Source of the DNA: Juglans regia
Taxonomy: Eukaryota; Streptophyta; Magnoliopsida; Fagales; Juglandaceae
DNA: 64,000 nucleotides
Direction: 5' to 3'
NCBI RefSeq assembly: GCF_001411555.2
Contig: NC_049912.1
Coordinates: 15,137,145-15,201,144, forward strand
In this document: in pieces, positions 32,321 to 45,147 of the stretch
How positions within the stretch are numbered: the stretch's first letter is position 1
Layout: every line of letters starts with the position of its first letter
Translations under genes and position numbers: made by a program
The notes under the pieces: generated by a model
The model's database searches: none
What the model was told of the DNA's origin: nothing
What the model saw: the letters and a program-made list of their open reading frames with translations, nothing else

Positions 32321-34560
32321 ATGGCCCCAAAGAAATCTTCACTCCCTTCTGGACAGGTTGGGCCCTCTGGTGGTGCTCCGACTACTGTTGCCCCAGGCGG
32401 TTCCACTCCGGATGAATTCGCCGGATTTTCATGGCAATCGATGGTGACTCCTGCCGAACTAGAGGAGTTGAAGGTGGCCTACAAGGTCCCTTCAAAAGTG
32501 GAGCTTTTGGTGCCCTCTCCCACCAAAGGAGTGGTGGATTTCGAGAGCAACGGCACCAAGGTTGTGGTCTCTTGCGGCCTCAAGTTTCCATTTTGCTGAC
32601 CAATGCAAGACGTTTTGGGCTTCTTCGAGTTGGCGTCTGCTCAGCTTCCTCCCAGCGCAAGGAGGATTCTTGTTTCGTGCTGCGTCATCTAGCGTCGCGC
32701 ATTGAAGGGGGTCAGGTCAGACTTCCTAGACCACTCAACCCGTGAGTTCTTCATCACTCACAACATTGTGCGGAAGGGCCGACACCTCTATAGCTTCCGG
32801 CCGATCAAGGAATTAGTTCGGGTGGAGCTGCAGCATGCTGTCGTGAAAGGGTACAACCTCCAATTCTTCTTCTTGTTGGGCGATGGATGGGAGTACCAGG
32901 TTGGGCAGGCCATCAAGCGCTGGTTTCCCGTATTCGCCATATGGGGTACCATTGGGGGGGACATTGGCCGCCACCCAAAACTGATCCCCTATGAGGCACT
33001 TAGGCCCAAGGTCTTTTCAGCCTGGGTGAAGGCGCATCCAAACGACATTTCCTCAGAGGCCCTGCTGACTATACCTAACCCCCCAGCCAACTTGCGCTCT
33101 AATGTGGGTTTCCCCATAGCCGCTCCCCCAACCCAACAGTAGAGGGGAAAGGGAAGAAGCCTAGAGGATCTCACCCGCTCGATCTGATTCTAACAATGTC
33201 CCCATCCCTCCAGGGGGCTCGTCCATCCTGGTGCTCTTGATTCGGCCTAAACCAAGGGTGCCCAAGAAGATGCTGATGATAGCGAATCCTCCTCGCGTCG
33301 TGCCGCTGATCCAAGATGTTATTGTCGGAGCTGCTCCAGCGGTTGAGGTCATTTCCCTTGATAATGCCGAAGTGGTAGAGACTACTGCTTGGGCCGAGGA
33401 GGCGACGACGCCCAGAGTTCCCCACGGGGGGAAAAGTGAGGAAGTCATCAAAGAAGTCTTAGCGGGCCTTTGGAAGTCCGCTTTGCCCATCCATGCTGAT
33501 TGAATCCACGAGATAGAGGGTAGACTCTAGAAGCTATTTGCAGGGGTAACACTTTAACTTGCGAACTCCTCATATTCTTCTTTTGTTTCTTTTCTTAGTC
33601 CTAACTCAGATTTTTGTGATAGGAATTGGAGCGTCTGGAGGCCTTCGTCATGGATGGCCAAGAGGAGTTGAGGAACGAGAATTGGGCTCTTCATTAGTTG
33701 GTTCATGTGGCCTTGGACTATGCGGCTATGGAGCGGAAGCAAAAAGAAGCCGAGGAGGCCCTTGCCGACTTGATAAAGTCCTAGGGCAAAATGGGTGAGC
33801 TTCGCATTGAGGCCTCCCTTACCTCCAAGGCTAAGGAGGCATTGCAGCAGTCCCTTGACAAATGCCAGTTGGAGCATGAGCGACTACAGGCCAAGAACTG
33901 GGAGCTGAACCGACAGTGGGACACAAACAGTCGGTCGATCAAGTGGCTGAGAACATAAGTTGAGAATGTCAATGAGTCACTGGTGAAGAAAAGAAATGCC
34001 TTGGAGGAGGAAAGGCAGAGAAGGAAATATGCGGAGGCCACCCAGGAAGAAGCCAGGGGATTCTAAAGGCTCGTGAAGCTACCTTCCATAGTCTATTGGA
34101 GGAGTTGTCTTATGTCCGTGACGATGCGTTGCACCTTGCCTATAATGACGGCTTAGAGCAAATGAAGACTCACATTCTTCAGAACCCCCAGTGCGACCTC
34201 AAGGTAATGAATGTGGGGGATTTTCCTCCACATCAGAAGTCTCTGAAGAGGGGTGCTCTCCTCAGGAAGGGTCTAGTTATGAGCGGCCTTGGTGATGTCC
34301 CTACGGGGAATGATCCCTCCCATTGCAGGCAGACCTTCTTACTCTTCAATGTTGTTGTTGTCTCGAGTCCCTTTTTCTTATTCTCACCCTTCTGCTTACT
34401 AGTTCTCTCCCTTTTGCTTACAGGGCTCGACTTCGAAGCGATTCCCACTCGCTGTCTTCACTTTCTCCAACAGTTTCTTCTCCATCTCCACAGCTGGTGG
34501 ATGGTTTTAGGCAGCTTTGGGGCGATGGCCATCACCGTATGACTCAATTAGTTGCCACAT
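32321..34560 (+). pseudogene. extra gene of the Tat element: PF04195-like 'gypsy-type transposase' protein with coiled coil (copy 1, broken)
   Basis: I see similarity to the plant family named 'putative gypsy-type transposon' (PF04195), whose biochemical role is unknown. A start codon at 32321 opens MAPKKSSLPSGQVG. The frame then shows GLKFPF, VLGFFELASAQLPPSARRILV, HLYSFRPIKELV and FFFLLGDGWEY, which follow the order of that family. In-frame stops at 32597 (TGA) and 32690 (TAG) break it before the stop at 33142. A low-complexity linker follows. A probable 3' splice site (TTTGTGATAG, 33622) opens a charged coiled-coil part (LERLEAFVMDGQEEL..., ALADLIKS, LQAKNWELNRQW) up to about 34080, again with stops. 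More splice-like sites lie near 34205 and 34422. It runs opposite to the Tat integrase at its right. Confidence 0.6.
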
Positions 34561-35026
34561 TACATCTCTATTGATTTTTTTAGGTAACCTCAGGCATTAA
34601 CGACACGTCATAGTGATGGAGATCTATGTCTGCCGCTTCCATGGAATATGATTTGATTGAGCTCAGTTGCGCTGGTACCCGACCTTTTTCAGTAAGCGAT
34701 TCTTAACGTAGAAATGAGATGTTCCAATTCTTGGCGGTATCTTTGTCGTCGTCAGAGATTCCAATTTATCCTGTTTCAGAAGAGTCCAAGAAAAGTACGG
34801 CCTTTTGGTTTCCTTGGGTTATACTTGGTTGTTTTATGGTCTAGGTCTGTGGTCTCACATTGGAACTTGTTCCTTGCAATTCTGCGACTTTATGTTGTAT
34901 CTTGTTCCTTGTAATTCTACGGCTTTATGTTGTAACTTGTTTCTTGTAACTATTAATAATAACACTTCTTGTTGGCTGGGAGTCTTGTCGGTCTTGGGCT
35001 CGACCTACCTCATCGGCCAGTCGAGA
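34561..35026. other. no gene; 3' flank of the extra gene
   Basis: T-rich sequence with TTGTTCCTTGTAATTCT repeated around 34866-34930, which looks like a 3' UTR. No coding signal. Confidence 0.45.
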
Positions 35027-36720
35027 GGTAAATAGACTGGAAAGTTTGAAACTGTACCCGACTTTCTCCCTTAGCATAGATTTGACCTTCGGGCAGCCAT
35101 GGGGCTAATCCCGCTCTCCACCACAGGAAGTCAAGTCAGCCTTAGGCTTGACTTGGATCCTTAGCCCACAAAGAGGTAATTTGTCCGGCCAGTTAGGAAC
35201 TGTACCTATCTTCCTTCATTAACATAGATGTGTTCCTCGAGTAGTCGTAGGGCTAATCCCACTCTCCGCTGCAGGGAGTCAAGACAGCCTTAGGCCTGAC
35301 TTGGCTCCTTAACCCACAGGGAGGTAGATTGCCTGGCTAGTTTGGAACTGCCCCTATTTTCCTCCGTTAGAATAGATGTGTTCATCCTATTTGGAAGCAA
35401 GAATATATCATTATTTTGTGTTCGGCCACAGAAGTTAACGTCGCAAACCTGGGTCCTCTGATTAGTGTCATGCAGTGCTTCTCAATGATGTCCATGTTAA
35501 TGTCCTGTGTCATCAACGTCTATATTGCCAATGTCCCCGTCCTTCGCTTCATTATTCGGGCAGTCCATGGACTTGGCTCGCTCTCCGCCTGGGAGAGGTC
35601 GGAATGCCTCATGCCAAACCGCCTCTTTCTCTCCCAGGGAGGTCATTCGGATAGCGATGTGGCTGGTCCACTCCTTCACCACGGTGGGGGTCGAAGTAAG
35701 CCTCGGGATAACCTCGGGGCTAAACTCGCTCTCCTTCACAAGAGGAACAAGGCGGCCTTTGGCTCATCTCATCCCTTTGTCCCCTGCGAGAGGTATGTTG
35801 TTCCGGCAATCTATTCTGGACCCGCTCTCACCCGTTGACATCGCAGGAAAGGGTAAGTTTGGGTTAGGCTGGCACTGATCCCACACTTCATCGTAGCGGG
35901 GGCCGGGGTAAGTTATTAAGGTAACCATGAGGCAGATCCCGCTCTCCACTACAAGAGGGATAAGGCAACCTTTAGGCCTACCTTTCCCTACAGTATCTCG
36001 TAGGGAGGTAAGTCGTTCTAGTAGTTTGTTACTAGACCAGCTCCCTCCCGTTAATGCTTACAAGGAAGGTAAAAGCTTTTTCCTTCAGGTAGCTAAGGAC
36101 TGGCCCGCACTCCGCCGCAGGAAGGATAAGGAAACCTTTAGGTCTACATTTCCCTTTGTTGCCCACAGGGAGGTAATTCGGACAACGATGTGGCTGATCT
36201 GCTCCTTCATCATGATGGGGGTTGGTGTAAGTTATTTGGGCCGCTGTAGGACTGGTCCCACTCTCCCAGACGAGGAGGTTGAGCCACCTGCTCACTTATC
36301 ATCCTTCTTGGGGAGGTAGGTTGTTCGGACAGTTTGTTCTAGACCCGCTCCCGCCCATTGACATCACAGGGAATGGTAAAATTGGGTCAGGTTGGTGCCG
36401 ATCCTACACTTCGTCGTAGCAGAGGCTGGGTAAGATATTCAGGTAGCCATGAGGCTGATCCCGCTCTCTACTGTGGGAGATATAAGGCAACCTTTAGGCC
36501 TACATTTCCCTATAGTATCCCTCAGGGAGGTAAGTCATTCGAGCAGTTTGTTACTAGACCCACTCTTGCCTATTGATGCTTAACGAGGAAGGTAAGCCTT
36601 TGTCTTCGGGTGGTCAAGGACCGAACCACACTCATCTGCTAGAGGGATAAGGCAACCTTTTAGGCCTACCTTTCCCTTTTTACCTTGTGGGGAGGTAAAT
36701 TGTTGATGGAGTTCCTTTTG
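35027..36720. repeat. diverged ~150-170 bp tandem repeats (3' region of the Tat element)
   Basis: About ten units, each with GGGAGGTAA(G/T)T-G-TTCG-CAGTTTG-TACTAGACCCGCTCC, AAGGCAACCTTTAGGCCTACC and GCTGATCCCGCTCTCC-type motifs. Unit starts lie near 35027, 35173, 35322, 35640, 35790, 36014, 36168, 36315, 36525 and 36690. They lie between the Tat integrase (right) and the extra gene (left), where Tat and Ogre elements often carry variable tandem repeats. Frames within are repeat translations. Confidence 0.85.
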
Positions 36721-36831
36721 GTGAAGTTGACTTTGCTAATGGAGACTGTCGATTTAATCAAAGGGGAGTTGGCTTCGTGGGTTATGTTATGCTCATGAAA
36801 TTAGCCATTGAGATACAAAAACTTCTTTTAT

Positions 36832-37249
36832 TAGGGCCCGCAACGAGTGCATGAGAACATATAAATTTATGACAATAAACCAGTTTAGCAATAATATTTC
36901 CGTAGATGCTTGGTGTTCCCCGGGTGTGGCAACTCATTTCCTTGGGAGTCCCGAAGGCGGTAAGAGCCCAAGCGATTTGTGGCGACGACCACGTAAGGGC
37001 CCTACCATCGGGGGCCTAGATTTCCCTCGTCCCGTGTTGTTGTTCTTTGAGCACGAGACCTCCGACCTTGAATGTTCTCTGACGCACGCCCTTGTTAAAA
37101 CATCTCTCGGCCTTTCTTTTGTTGACTATGGTTCTTATCTCAGCTTTTATTCGGTCTTCTTCTAATAAGTCCAGCTGTTCTTCTAGCTGCCTATCATTAG
37201 ACTCTTGTTCGAAGTGCTAAACTCTATAGGTGGGGTTTTCAATCTATAC
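36832..37249 (-). pseudogene. Tat integrase C-terminal piece, copy 1 (cut by the gap)
   Basis: Minus-strand integrase end: the (K)RKAERCFNKGVRQRTFKVGGLVL pattern and the short C-terminal block before the stop. It is the same sequence as 52235-52652. Nothing upstream is available because the run of N starts here. Confidence 0.75.
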
Positions 37250-37349
37250 NNNNNNNNNNNNNNNNNNNNNNNNNNNNNNNNNNNNNNNNNNNNNNNNNNN
37301 NNNNNNNNNNNNNNNNNNNNNNNNNNNNNNNNNNNNNNNNNNNNNNNNN
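37250..37349. other. assembly gap, 100 N
   Basis: Exactly 100 unknown bases, the usual placeholder for a gap of unknown size. Both sides abut the ends of the 15.3-kb direct repeat. Confidence 1.
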
Positions 37350-38687
37350 GATGCGTACATTACGTATTCACAGTAGGTGCAGATACCTGTAGTGAGTGCA
37401 AATACCTGTAGTGAGTATTTAACGTACTCACAGCTGATGTCAGTTTTCAAGGGGACATGATGTGATGCGGTACAGGCATGGCCACACAGCTCAAGGGGAC
37501 CTGTATAGCATCTACATGTGATGTTTAATTAACCAATTTATTGATTGAACAAGATTTCAAGTTCATGTTCAGTTTCATGTTTGGTTTACAATTAGTTTCA
37601 ATTCACATCAGTTTTCAGTCCATGTCAGTCTATGTCAGTTTTCAGTTATGTCAGCACATGTCATGCCATTTGCCAAGTCATGTCACTCTCATTCATATTC
37701 ATATCAACATTCATGTCATTTTGTTTTCACGCATACATCTGTAATTGCTGGTTAAGTTGGTTGTTAACTTGCTAAGATTTGTAATCAAATCTCACTTGCT
37801 AGTCTCAACTACCATTCCCCTCAAAATGATAGACCATGTGTCAAAATATCTAGAGCCAGCGTCCGAAGGTCTAGACGAGGCTGACTAAGCCGCAAACGAA
37901 TGACTCAGAACTGATAACCACAGTTATCCGTTTCTTTACGAGGCTACATGGACAGCTTAGTGATCTATTAGATTAGTTTATTTTCAAACTGTAATTATGA
38001 AGCCCCATCTCCAATACTTATGATGTTACAAATCTTTTGGACAAATATTGTATCTTTTGGATATTTGCTATCATATGAATGATGAAGTATGCTTATGATT
38101 ATTATGGGATATATCATATCTGGTACATAGTATTGCTAAAAAAATAAAGAATTATTTGCTACATATATTGCATACTATTAAATGTATGTTAGGTGCATTG
38201 CATCTTTAAGTGTCATGAACGGGGGTACGTAGCCTTGTGTTGCATGTCTCGACGCTTCAAGTTTCGCCAAATCTCAAGTAGAGCCTGTTGGCATCACAAA
38301 GAGAGACTGAGGATCGGACATAAGGTAGGTTGTAAGGACGTGCGAACGATGCCCTGCCAATCAATCTCTGCCATCCAGTAGTGGGACAATCGAGACTAAC
38401 GGACTCCTATTTGAGCACGTTTGGAGTCAAAAGGACACCTGACGATCCCATTCTATAAAAGGCTTAAGGTAAAAGCCAAAATCTCACTTTTAAGATTGTA
38501 AACACTTGAGAGACCTTGGAATCGAATCCTTCAAAGAAAGTAAGTGACTTCAAAGAAGACAAAGAAAGGAGTAGCACAGCACCGCTGTAATTTTAATACA
38601 ATGAGGTAGGTTAACTTCTAAGACAATGTCAAGGAATGGGGGGTAAAGGTTGGGTGACGATGTTATGAAATTTTGGCATATGCATAC

Positions 38688-41600
38688 TGTAACGCTCATC
38701 CTTGTGGTGAGACTTTTTTATAAAATTAGTTTAGAAAAGACGATGGGAATTACCATGTGATTTAAAACTCTTTACTTCCATACCCAAGGTGCAAGACTTT
38801 ATGCTATAAAATAAAATGTGCTTTGAGAATAAAAGAGGTTTACATCGGAAAACATTAATCTTACAGTAAAATAAAAGGCCTCTCATGCAATTAAAACTCT
38901 CATCCCTAGACTTTCGTGCTCTTCCCCATGGGCCGTGTCCGTCCTGACGTGTACTGCTCATTCAGTCCCTGTGGGGAAAGGGGCATACATAAAAACTAAA
39001 ATGAGTTAATGACTCGTAAGCATTACTTCATACTGTTAAAATATAATAACATAGGTTTTTTATCATGCATTCATCATTCCATACATACATACTATACGTA
39101 CATGCATGCTTGCGTTCATTTGAAAAGATCACTGGACAGGGTTTTCCTTTAAAAATGGGCTTTCTCTTCATAAAACGTTTCTCTCTTCAGTGCCTTCATT
39201 TCTTCAAGAGTTCGATGCATTCATGGGTCGATACACACTGTTACACCCCGTGTGTTGGGGTTAGCGGTCTTCCTTTGGACTCGGACTCCACCCGTGGCCA
39301 CAGGTTGGGAATCCCTTTCATGCAGGGGCAGCACTGGGTGCACTACCAGTACTACTTACCAGGCATTGCAATCTGCCCATTCATTTATACCCTTTTTATT
39401 CATTCATATGGTTGTTACGTATTTTCATATATTAAACGTTCAGTCCTTTCATTCAGTACATTCTTTCAGTTCAATCCTTTCAGTTCATTCCTTCGGTTCA
39501 TTTCAGCTCTATCTTTCATTTAACAGTTCCTTCATGGAAAACATCATTTAAAAGCATGGGCTTAAATATCGTCTTTCATGGCATCATTTAAAGCATCATT
39601 TTTCATGGCATCCATAAAACGTCAGTTCATAGGGATATTTTAAAACACTTTCTTCGCGTTAGTTAAAGCATCAGTTTAAAGCTCGAGGCACAAGCCTCGA
39701 CATTTCTTTTCTGAGAAAATACATACAACAGCTACAATGTATAGTCATCCATTCAAATGCATACAATTAATATTTTGGTTACGTAAAAAGGGGCTACCAA
39801 GGAGGGCCGTACATACGTATACATTTGAACACTTATACTTAGCATGCTTTCATAAAACATCTTTCGTGTCGTTTCGTAAGGCGTCATAAAGGAAAAGCAT
39901 TTCGTTTTCGTTTTCATTATCGTATAATTTAGAAAACTCTAGAAGAGCATGAACGTTATACTTACCTGGACTCCATGCTACTTTCATATCATGCAGTCTA
40001 TTCATGTGTGTGTCAGATGACAACCTACATGCATACATATAACCTTAACGTCATTCTCTATCTAGTACATAAACAACTTAAACTAGAAATAGAGCTACAC
40101 TTCAATTGGAACACTCTCCTTCTATCCCGTGCTCTTACGTGTCCCTTACCATGCTAAAAACCTTCGGGGTTCATTCACGGTCACTACCTCTTCCAAACTC
40201 GATGTTCTACTTCAAGTGCTCATTCACTAAGGTGAACCCATGATTCACCTTAGGATTAAGACACAAAGACCTTCGTCTTACTCTTCCTGTTGACGACATT
40301 CTTACGCATGATTCTGACCGACGAAATCAAGCATCCCAATCCTAAACAATACATCTGTCACTACCTCCATGCATTTTAGCCCATACTAAATCCTCATTCT
40401 CATCCATACAAGCCACACGGCTCTAAGCCAACTCTGAGGCTTAAGCACCGTGTAACTATGTTTACCCATTACATATGGTGAATCTATCCGGCACGTGTCT
40501 AACCAGATTACACACGTACCTTACCCCCAACCATGAGTCAAGGTGACACCCGTCACCTCAGACTATAGGCTACACCATAACTACTTCAGGATACTATTCC
40601 ACAGTTCTCGACACTACTCACCACGCTCTATGCCCATCAACCACACAACCATCCTTATCTCTGCGACACGCCACACGATGTGTCCCTGCACCTCATGGAG
40701 TACACTCCAGTTGTACTCCTTCTCACATGCTATGCCACATCACCACTATGGCGTACACGCCATATGGTGTTTCACTCTATCACATGGAGTACCCTTCGCG
40801 TGTACCCCCTTCATACACGTTACACCACACAAAGTACACTCAGCATGTACTCTTCCCATTCCACATTATGCCAGGAGGGTATATTTTATGTATACTCTCC
40901 TTATCCTACACTACGCCACGAGAGTACACACTCTCTTCCCAATCCACATGATGCCACGCTACCATTACAACACATATTCCACAACCATACTACATAGCAC
41001 AGTCCACAACACTTCATAGCACACTTCCCAACTACACCCAACACTTCACTACATAGAATGCCCAACACTTCATTACACAACACATCACAATACAACGAAC
41101 TCCACATTACTAACAACACAGTCCACAACATAATCAACTAATTAACATCTAACATAAATAACGAGGGATAGAGGGTTATACCATCGATGGGATAACCCGT
41201 GCGTTGCTCACTGATCGTCATGGTTGATGACGTTGGAAGGCTCATACGTGGTGGCTAACCCACATACAGTGGCGGTTGGGGCTTAGGGTTATGCTAGGGA
41301 AGGCCAAGGGAGGCCGAGGGTGCCCTCATGGTGGCAGTGAGGGGCGGAACACGACAGAGCCGTGGGTTTCCAAGGGAACCCGTGTGTCCCAAAGCATGGA
41401 AATGTAGGGGGAAGCTTGGTTGGTCTTGGCTGGCCATGGAGGGACTGAGAGAGGTGCTAGTGCAGCTACGGTGGCGAGGTGGAGGCAGCACGGTGGCCTA
41501 TGGCGATGGATCTAAGCTATGAAGTGGAGAGGAGCCGTGGGAAAGTGAGAAAGAGTGAGGGAGCTAGGTGGCTCGGCTAGACATGAGGGTGGCTAGGGGT

Positions 41601-42614
41601 GGTTGCCGGTGGGAGGGGAAGCTCTTAGTGGTAGTGCAGTCGCTGTGGGAGGCGGAGCTCCACCGTGGGTATGCAGAACCCGTGCATTGGAGGAGCTCCG
41701 TGCGGCTGAGGAAGAGGCTACCGACTTCAGGTCAAAGGGAGGACAAAGAGGGAGGTAATGGGAAGCCCATGGTGGTGCTCTGTGGTAGTGGGTGGAAAGG
41801 GCTACGCACGATGAATCCGTGCATGAGAGGCTACGTGCGTGCATGGGAGAGAGTGGATGTGCGGTGGAGGCTGGCTTCAACAGTGGGAGGTTGCCGGCGT
41901 GAGGGAAGTTGCCGGTGAGAGGGAGAGAGGTGTACGTCGTACACAGGGGAAAGTGAGGAGAGAGAGAAGGGAGGGAAAAGTGAGGGAGAAAGAGAGAGGG
42001 ATGGGCATTTAATCCAGTCTCTTCATCTTAGGATCTTCAAAACGATCTAACGGTGAGATATTAAAATACTGATTTGAAATGCATAAACATTAACTTATTT
42101 AAAAGCACTAAGAGAAATTAAGGTAGAATATTATTTAAACTAAACTTTAGTTTATAAAATAATATTTCTTCATCATTAATAAAATGATGAAGTCTTATTT
42201 AATATCTTTAAAGAATAAAATCATTTAATTTAATTAGAGGTTTAAACATAATTTTAAATCTCATAATATTTTAAATAACTAGAATCATTTTAATAAATTA
42301 TATTAAAATTATTTACGATAATTATAATATCTTTGGAGCTCTTCAAAAATATTATAATTGTCTTATTTAAAATCAAGCTTAGTTCAATAACTCTGAAAAT
42401 ACTCCATATAAATATTTTCAATGAATTTAAAACACTGGGCATACTTTAAAAATCACATAGTATCTTTGAAAACACGCCATCGGGGTTTAGCACTCATAAC
42501 GAGGCTCGCAGTCGCTAGAGAGTAGGGGTGAATTGTTGCATAACTTCCATCCTCGGAAGTTGCTTACGTCAGAAAGAATGAGCATACGTAAGAAGGAAGG
42601 ATCAGGGTGTTACA
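38688..42614 (+). mobile_element. solo LTR 'C', second copy, 3927 bp
   Basis: Same ends and the same CATAC duplication (38683-38687 and 42615-42619) as 23256-27207. It lacks about 38 bp of a CATTCATACATTC repeat near 39224 and has about 13 bp more in the hairpin array near 40796 (TTCGCGTGTA). Confidence 0.92.
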
Positions 42615-42775
42615 CATACTCTATAATCTCTCATTTTCTCGTCATGAAATAATAAATGTTTTGCATTATGTTTACAACTATTTTTACTTCATGTTTTCTG
42701 AGATTTGAATGCACTTGTTTTTTGTGCTATCTATGTGTGAGTAATTGTATCTCTGTGTGAGTAACTTAGTCTCTG

Positions 42776-44131
42776 ATGCACATTCGGTGAAGCATCCATA
42801 AAGGTAGGGGACCTATGCATTTTAGTTTGGTAAAGGATGAGAACTTATTGTATAGAGGACGGAAAGTAGTTCGAGCTAATTCAAAACTATTAGAACAAAT
42901 ACTAGCAAAAGCTCATTCCTCGCCATACTCAATACATCTTGGAGATACGAAGATGTACCGAGATCTTAGGAAAGGATTATGGTGGGAAGGAATGAAGCAG
43001 GACATCACCCACTTCATAGAGAGATGTGCTACATGTCGAAGGGTGAAAGTTGAGCATAAGAGACTGGTCAGGGATTTATAGCCCTTGCCTATTCCAGAGT
43101 GAAAGTGGGAAGACATCGCCTTGGACTTTGTGGTAGGGCTACCCCAAACTCCCAATGGTAAAGACACCATATGGGTAATCGTGGATAGGTTGAACAAGAG
43201 TGCCCACTTTTTACCCGTCACCTCTACGAACACACTAAGCAAGCTGACTCAGCTGTACATAAGAGAGATAGTTAGGTTACACGGAGAACGTAAGACAATA
43301 GTTTTAGACCGAGACCCAAGATTTACATCCTATTTCTGGAAGATTTTACAAGCTGTGATGGGCACTAAGCTAAAATTCAGTAGTGCTTACCATCCCCAAA
43401 CCAACAGACAGTTGGAGAGGACTATTCAGACATTGGAGGACATGTGTATTGGATTTTAAGAGACCTTGGGAGAACCACATCCCACTCATTGAGTTTACAT
43501 ACAATAATAGTTACTAGTCCTTTGATCAAGGAGATTGGGTGTATTTCAAGGTATCAACAATGAAGGGAGTTAAAAGATTTGGGCTAAAGGGGAAATTAAG
43601 CCCAAGGTATGTTGGACCGTACCAAGTAATGGAAAGATTAGGCCCAGTAGCATATAGAGTTTCATTACCAACGGAATACAAAGAGATTCACAATGTGTTC
43701 CACATTTTCTCATTGAGGAAAAGTTTCAAGAATCAGCAACCCCGAGTAATTAGTTTGGATATAGTTCCACTGAAATCGAATCTCACTTATATAGAAAGAC
43801 CAATACGAATCGCAGACTGGAAGGAGCAGAGATTAAGGGCAGGTTTGGGGGGTGAGATGAGAATTTTGTGTTTTATTTTGAAGTTTAAAATATTATGTTT
43901 TAATATTATTATTGTTTTGGGATTTGAAAAATGTGTATTGGGATTTGAAAAAGTTGAATTGTTTATTATATTTTGTATGGAGATTTGAAAAATGTGTAAT
44001 GATGAAATGAGATGAGATGAGAATTTTGTGTTTTGTTTTGGTTACCAAACCTGCCCTAAGAGCTAAGGTCATACCCTTAGTAAAGTTACAATAGAGAGAT
44101 GCAAGAAACGAAGAGTTTACTTGGGAAAGTG
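42776..44131 (+). pseudogene. chromovirus integrase fragment, second copy
   Basis: Same broken gene as 27369-28724, with the same deletion and the same MITE. Differences include an extra stop at 43079 (CAG to TAG), and substitutions in the core such as TSTN for TFTN and GERK for GVCK. Shared damage shows the decay came before the two copies separated. Confidence 0.9.
43837..44056. mobile_element. 220-bp PIF/Harbinger-like MITE, second copy
   Basis: Same terminal inverted repeats GGGCAGGTTTGG and TAA duplication as 28430-28649. Confidence 0.93.
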
Positions 44132-44838
44132 AGCGGTCACGTGGGAACAGTTCCAATATTTATTCGAGCCGTAATGAGTACGTTGTAATGCTCGAGGCTA
44201 GGGTAAGTTAGTCAAATCGAATGCAAGAATAAAGCTATAAGTAAGCCTTCAGTTTACCCCCTTCGAACCATAACACTTAGAGCCCTTGGAAGCATAACCG
44301 TGGTGCAAGAGAAAATAACCGCATGAAGGGCGGCCATACCTCTTGAGATAATGCAACGATTCATGGAGGAACAATGCGAGGCGAAGAGATTGGAAGTCAA
44401 ATACTGACAAGCAGAGGAGGAATGCCATCGAGATGAAGAGAGTTCTCATAGGGCAAAAGCCCTAATAACGGATATGTTGGACCATGATGGTACAACTAGG
44501 GCACCTTCAGGTGAGAAACAAGCGATGTCAGAGAGTGATGAGCAAAAGAAATGACAAGGGTGAGGATTCACCAACATCCTATAATTCCAAACCTAGTGGA
44601 GGAATGAGAATACGAGAGAGCACAACCGGCAAGCAACCCAGACAGAGGAGGCATGAGGAGTCATCTCAAGTCTCAATCTCAGATGGTGAAGGTTAGTATA
44701 TGGATCCAGAAGAGGGCAAGCCCCCTTTTTAGTCAAAGGCAACCGGAGGCATCAACTTATCCCCCGTCTAGATCTTCTCCCTTGGAAGGCTAGATCAAGG
44801 GAGAACCGTCACCAAATTTCAAGGATGAAATTCCTTGT

Positions 44839-45147
44839 AAGGAAGGGAGGATGTGAGGACCACACCAGCGGATGGGGACAGACCACCAATCAAGTGTGAG
44901 GGGAAGGAAAAGACAAGAAGTTGCTCCATTGGTTGGGTGAAAAATAGTAGCGGATGCTGCAGAGTGCAACTAGTCCCACAGATGGGCGAGCGACATTATA
45001 ACATATGGATCCTCAAATTAGAGCATAAAATAGTTTTAATATATTTATTTAATTGTAAAATTATCATAATTACATTAATTCGGATTATTATTATTTTTAG
45101 CTATAAACGTAGTTAAATTATCAATTTAGATTCTTCCTCATCTTTAA
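44839..45147 (+). mobile_element. polypurine tract and start of chromovirus 3' LTR, second copy
   Basis: AAGGAAGGGAGGA followed by TGTGAGGACC at 44852, as in copy 1. Confidence 0.7.

Larger units (their letters stand above)
21899..37249 (+). repeat. 15.35-kb direct repeat, copy 1 (ends at the assembly gap)
   Basis: Collinear with 37350-52652, with sparse base differences and a few indels (about 19, 38, 13, 3 and 1 bp). Its last base is the base before the run of N. It carries X, solo LTR C, a chromovirus fragment, MITEs and the 3' part of a minus-strand Tat element. Confidence 0.97.

Noticed and set aside
33554..34041. Minus-strand frames (107 and 86 residues)
   Set aside because: They are shadows of the coiled-coil part of the forward extra gene. 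The forward strand shows heptad-like charge and splice-like borders.
36851..37165. Forward 104-residue frame (and 52254-52568)
   Set aside because: It is the opposite strand of the Tat integrase end, which has recognisable motifs on the minus strand.
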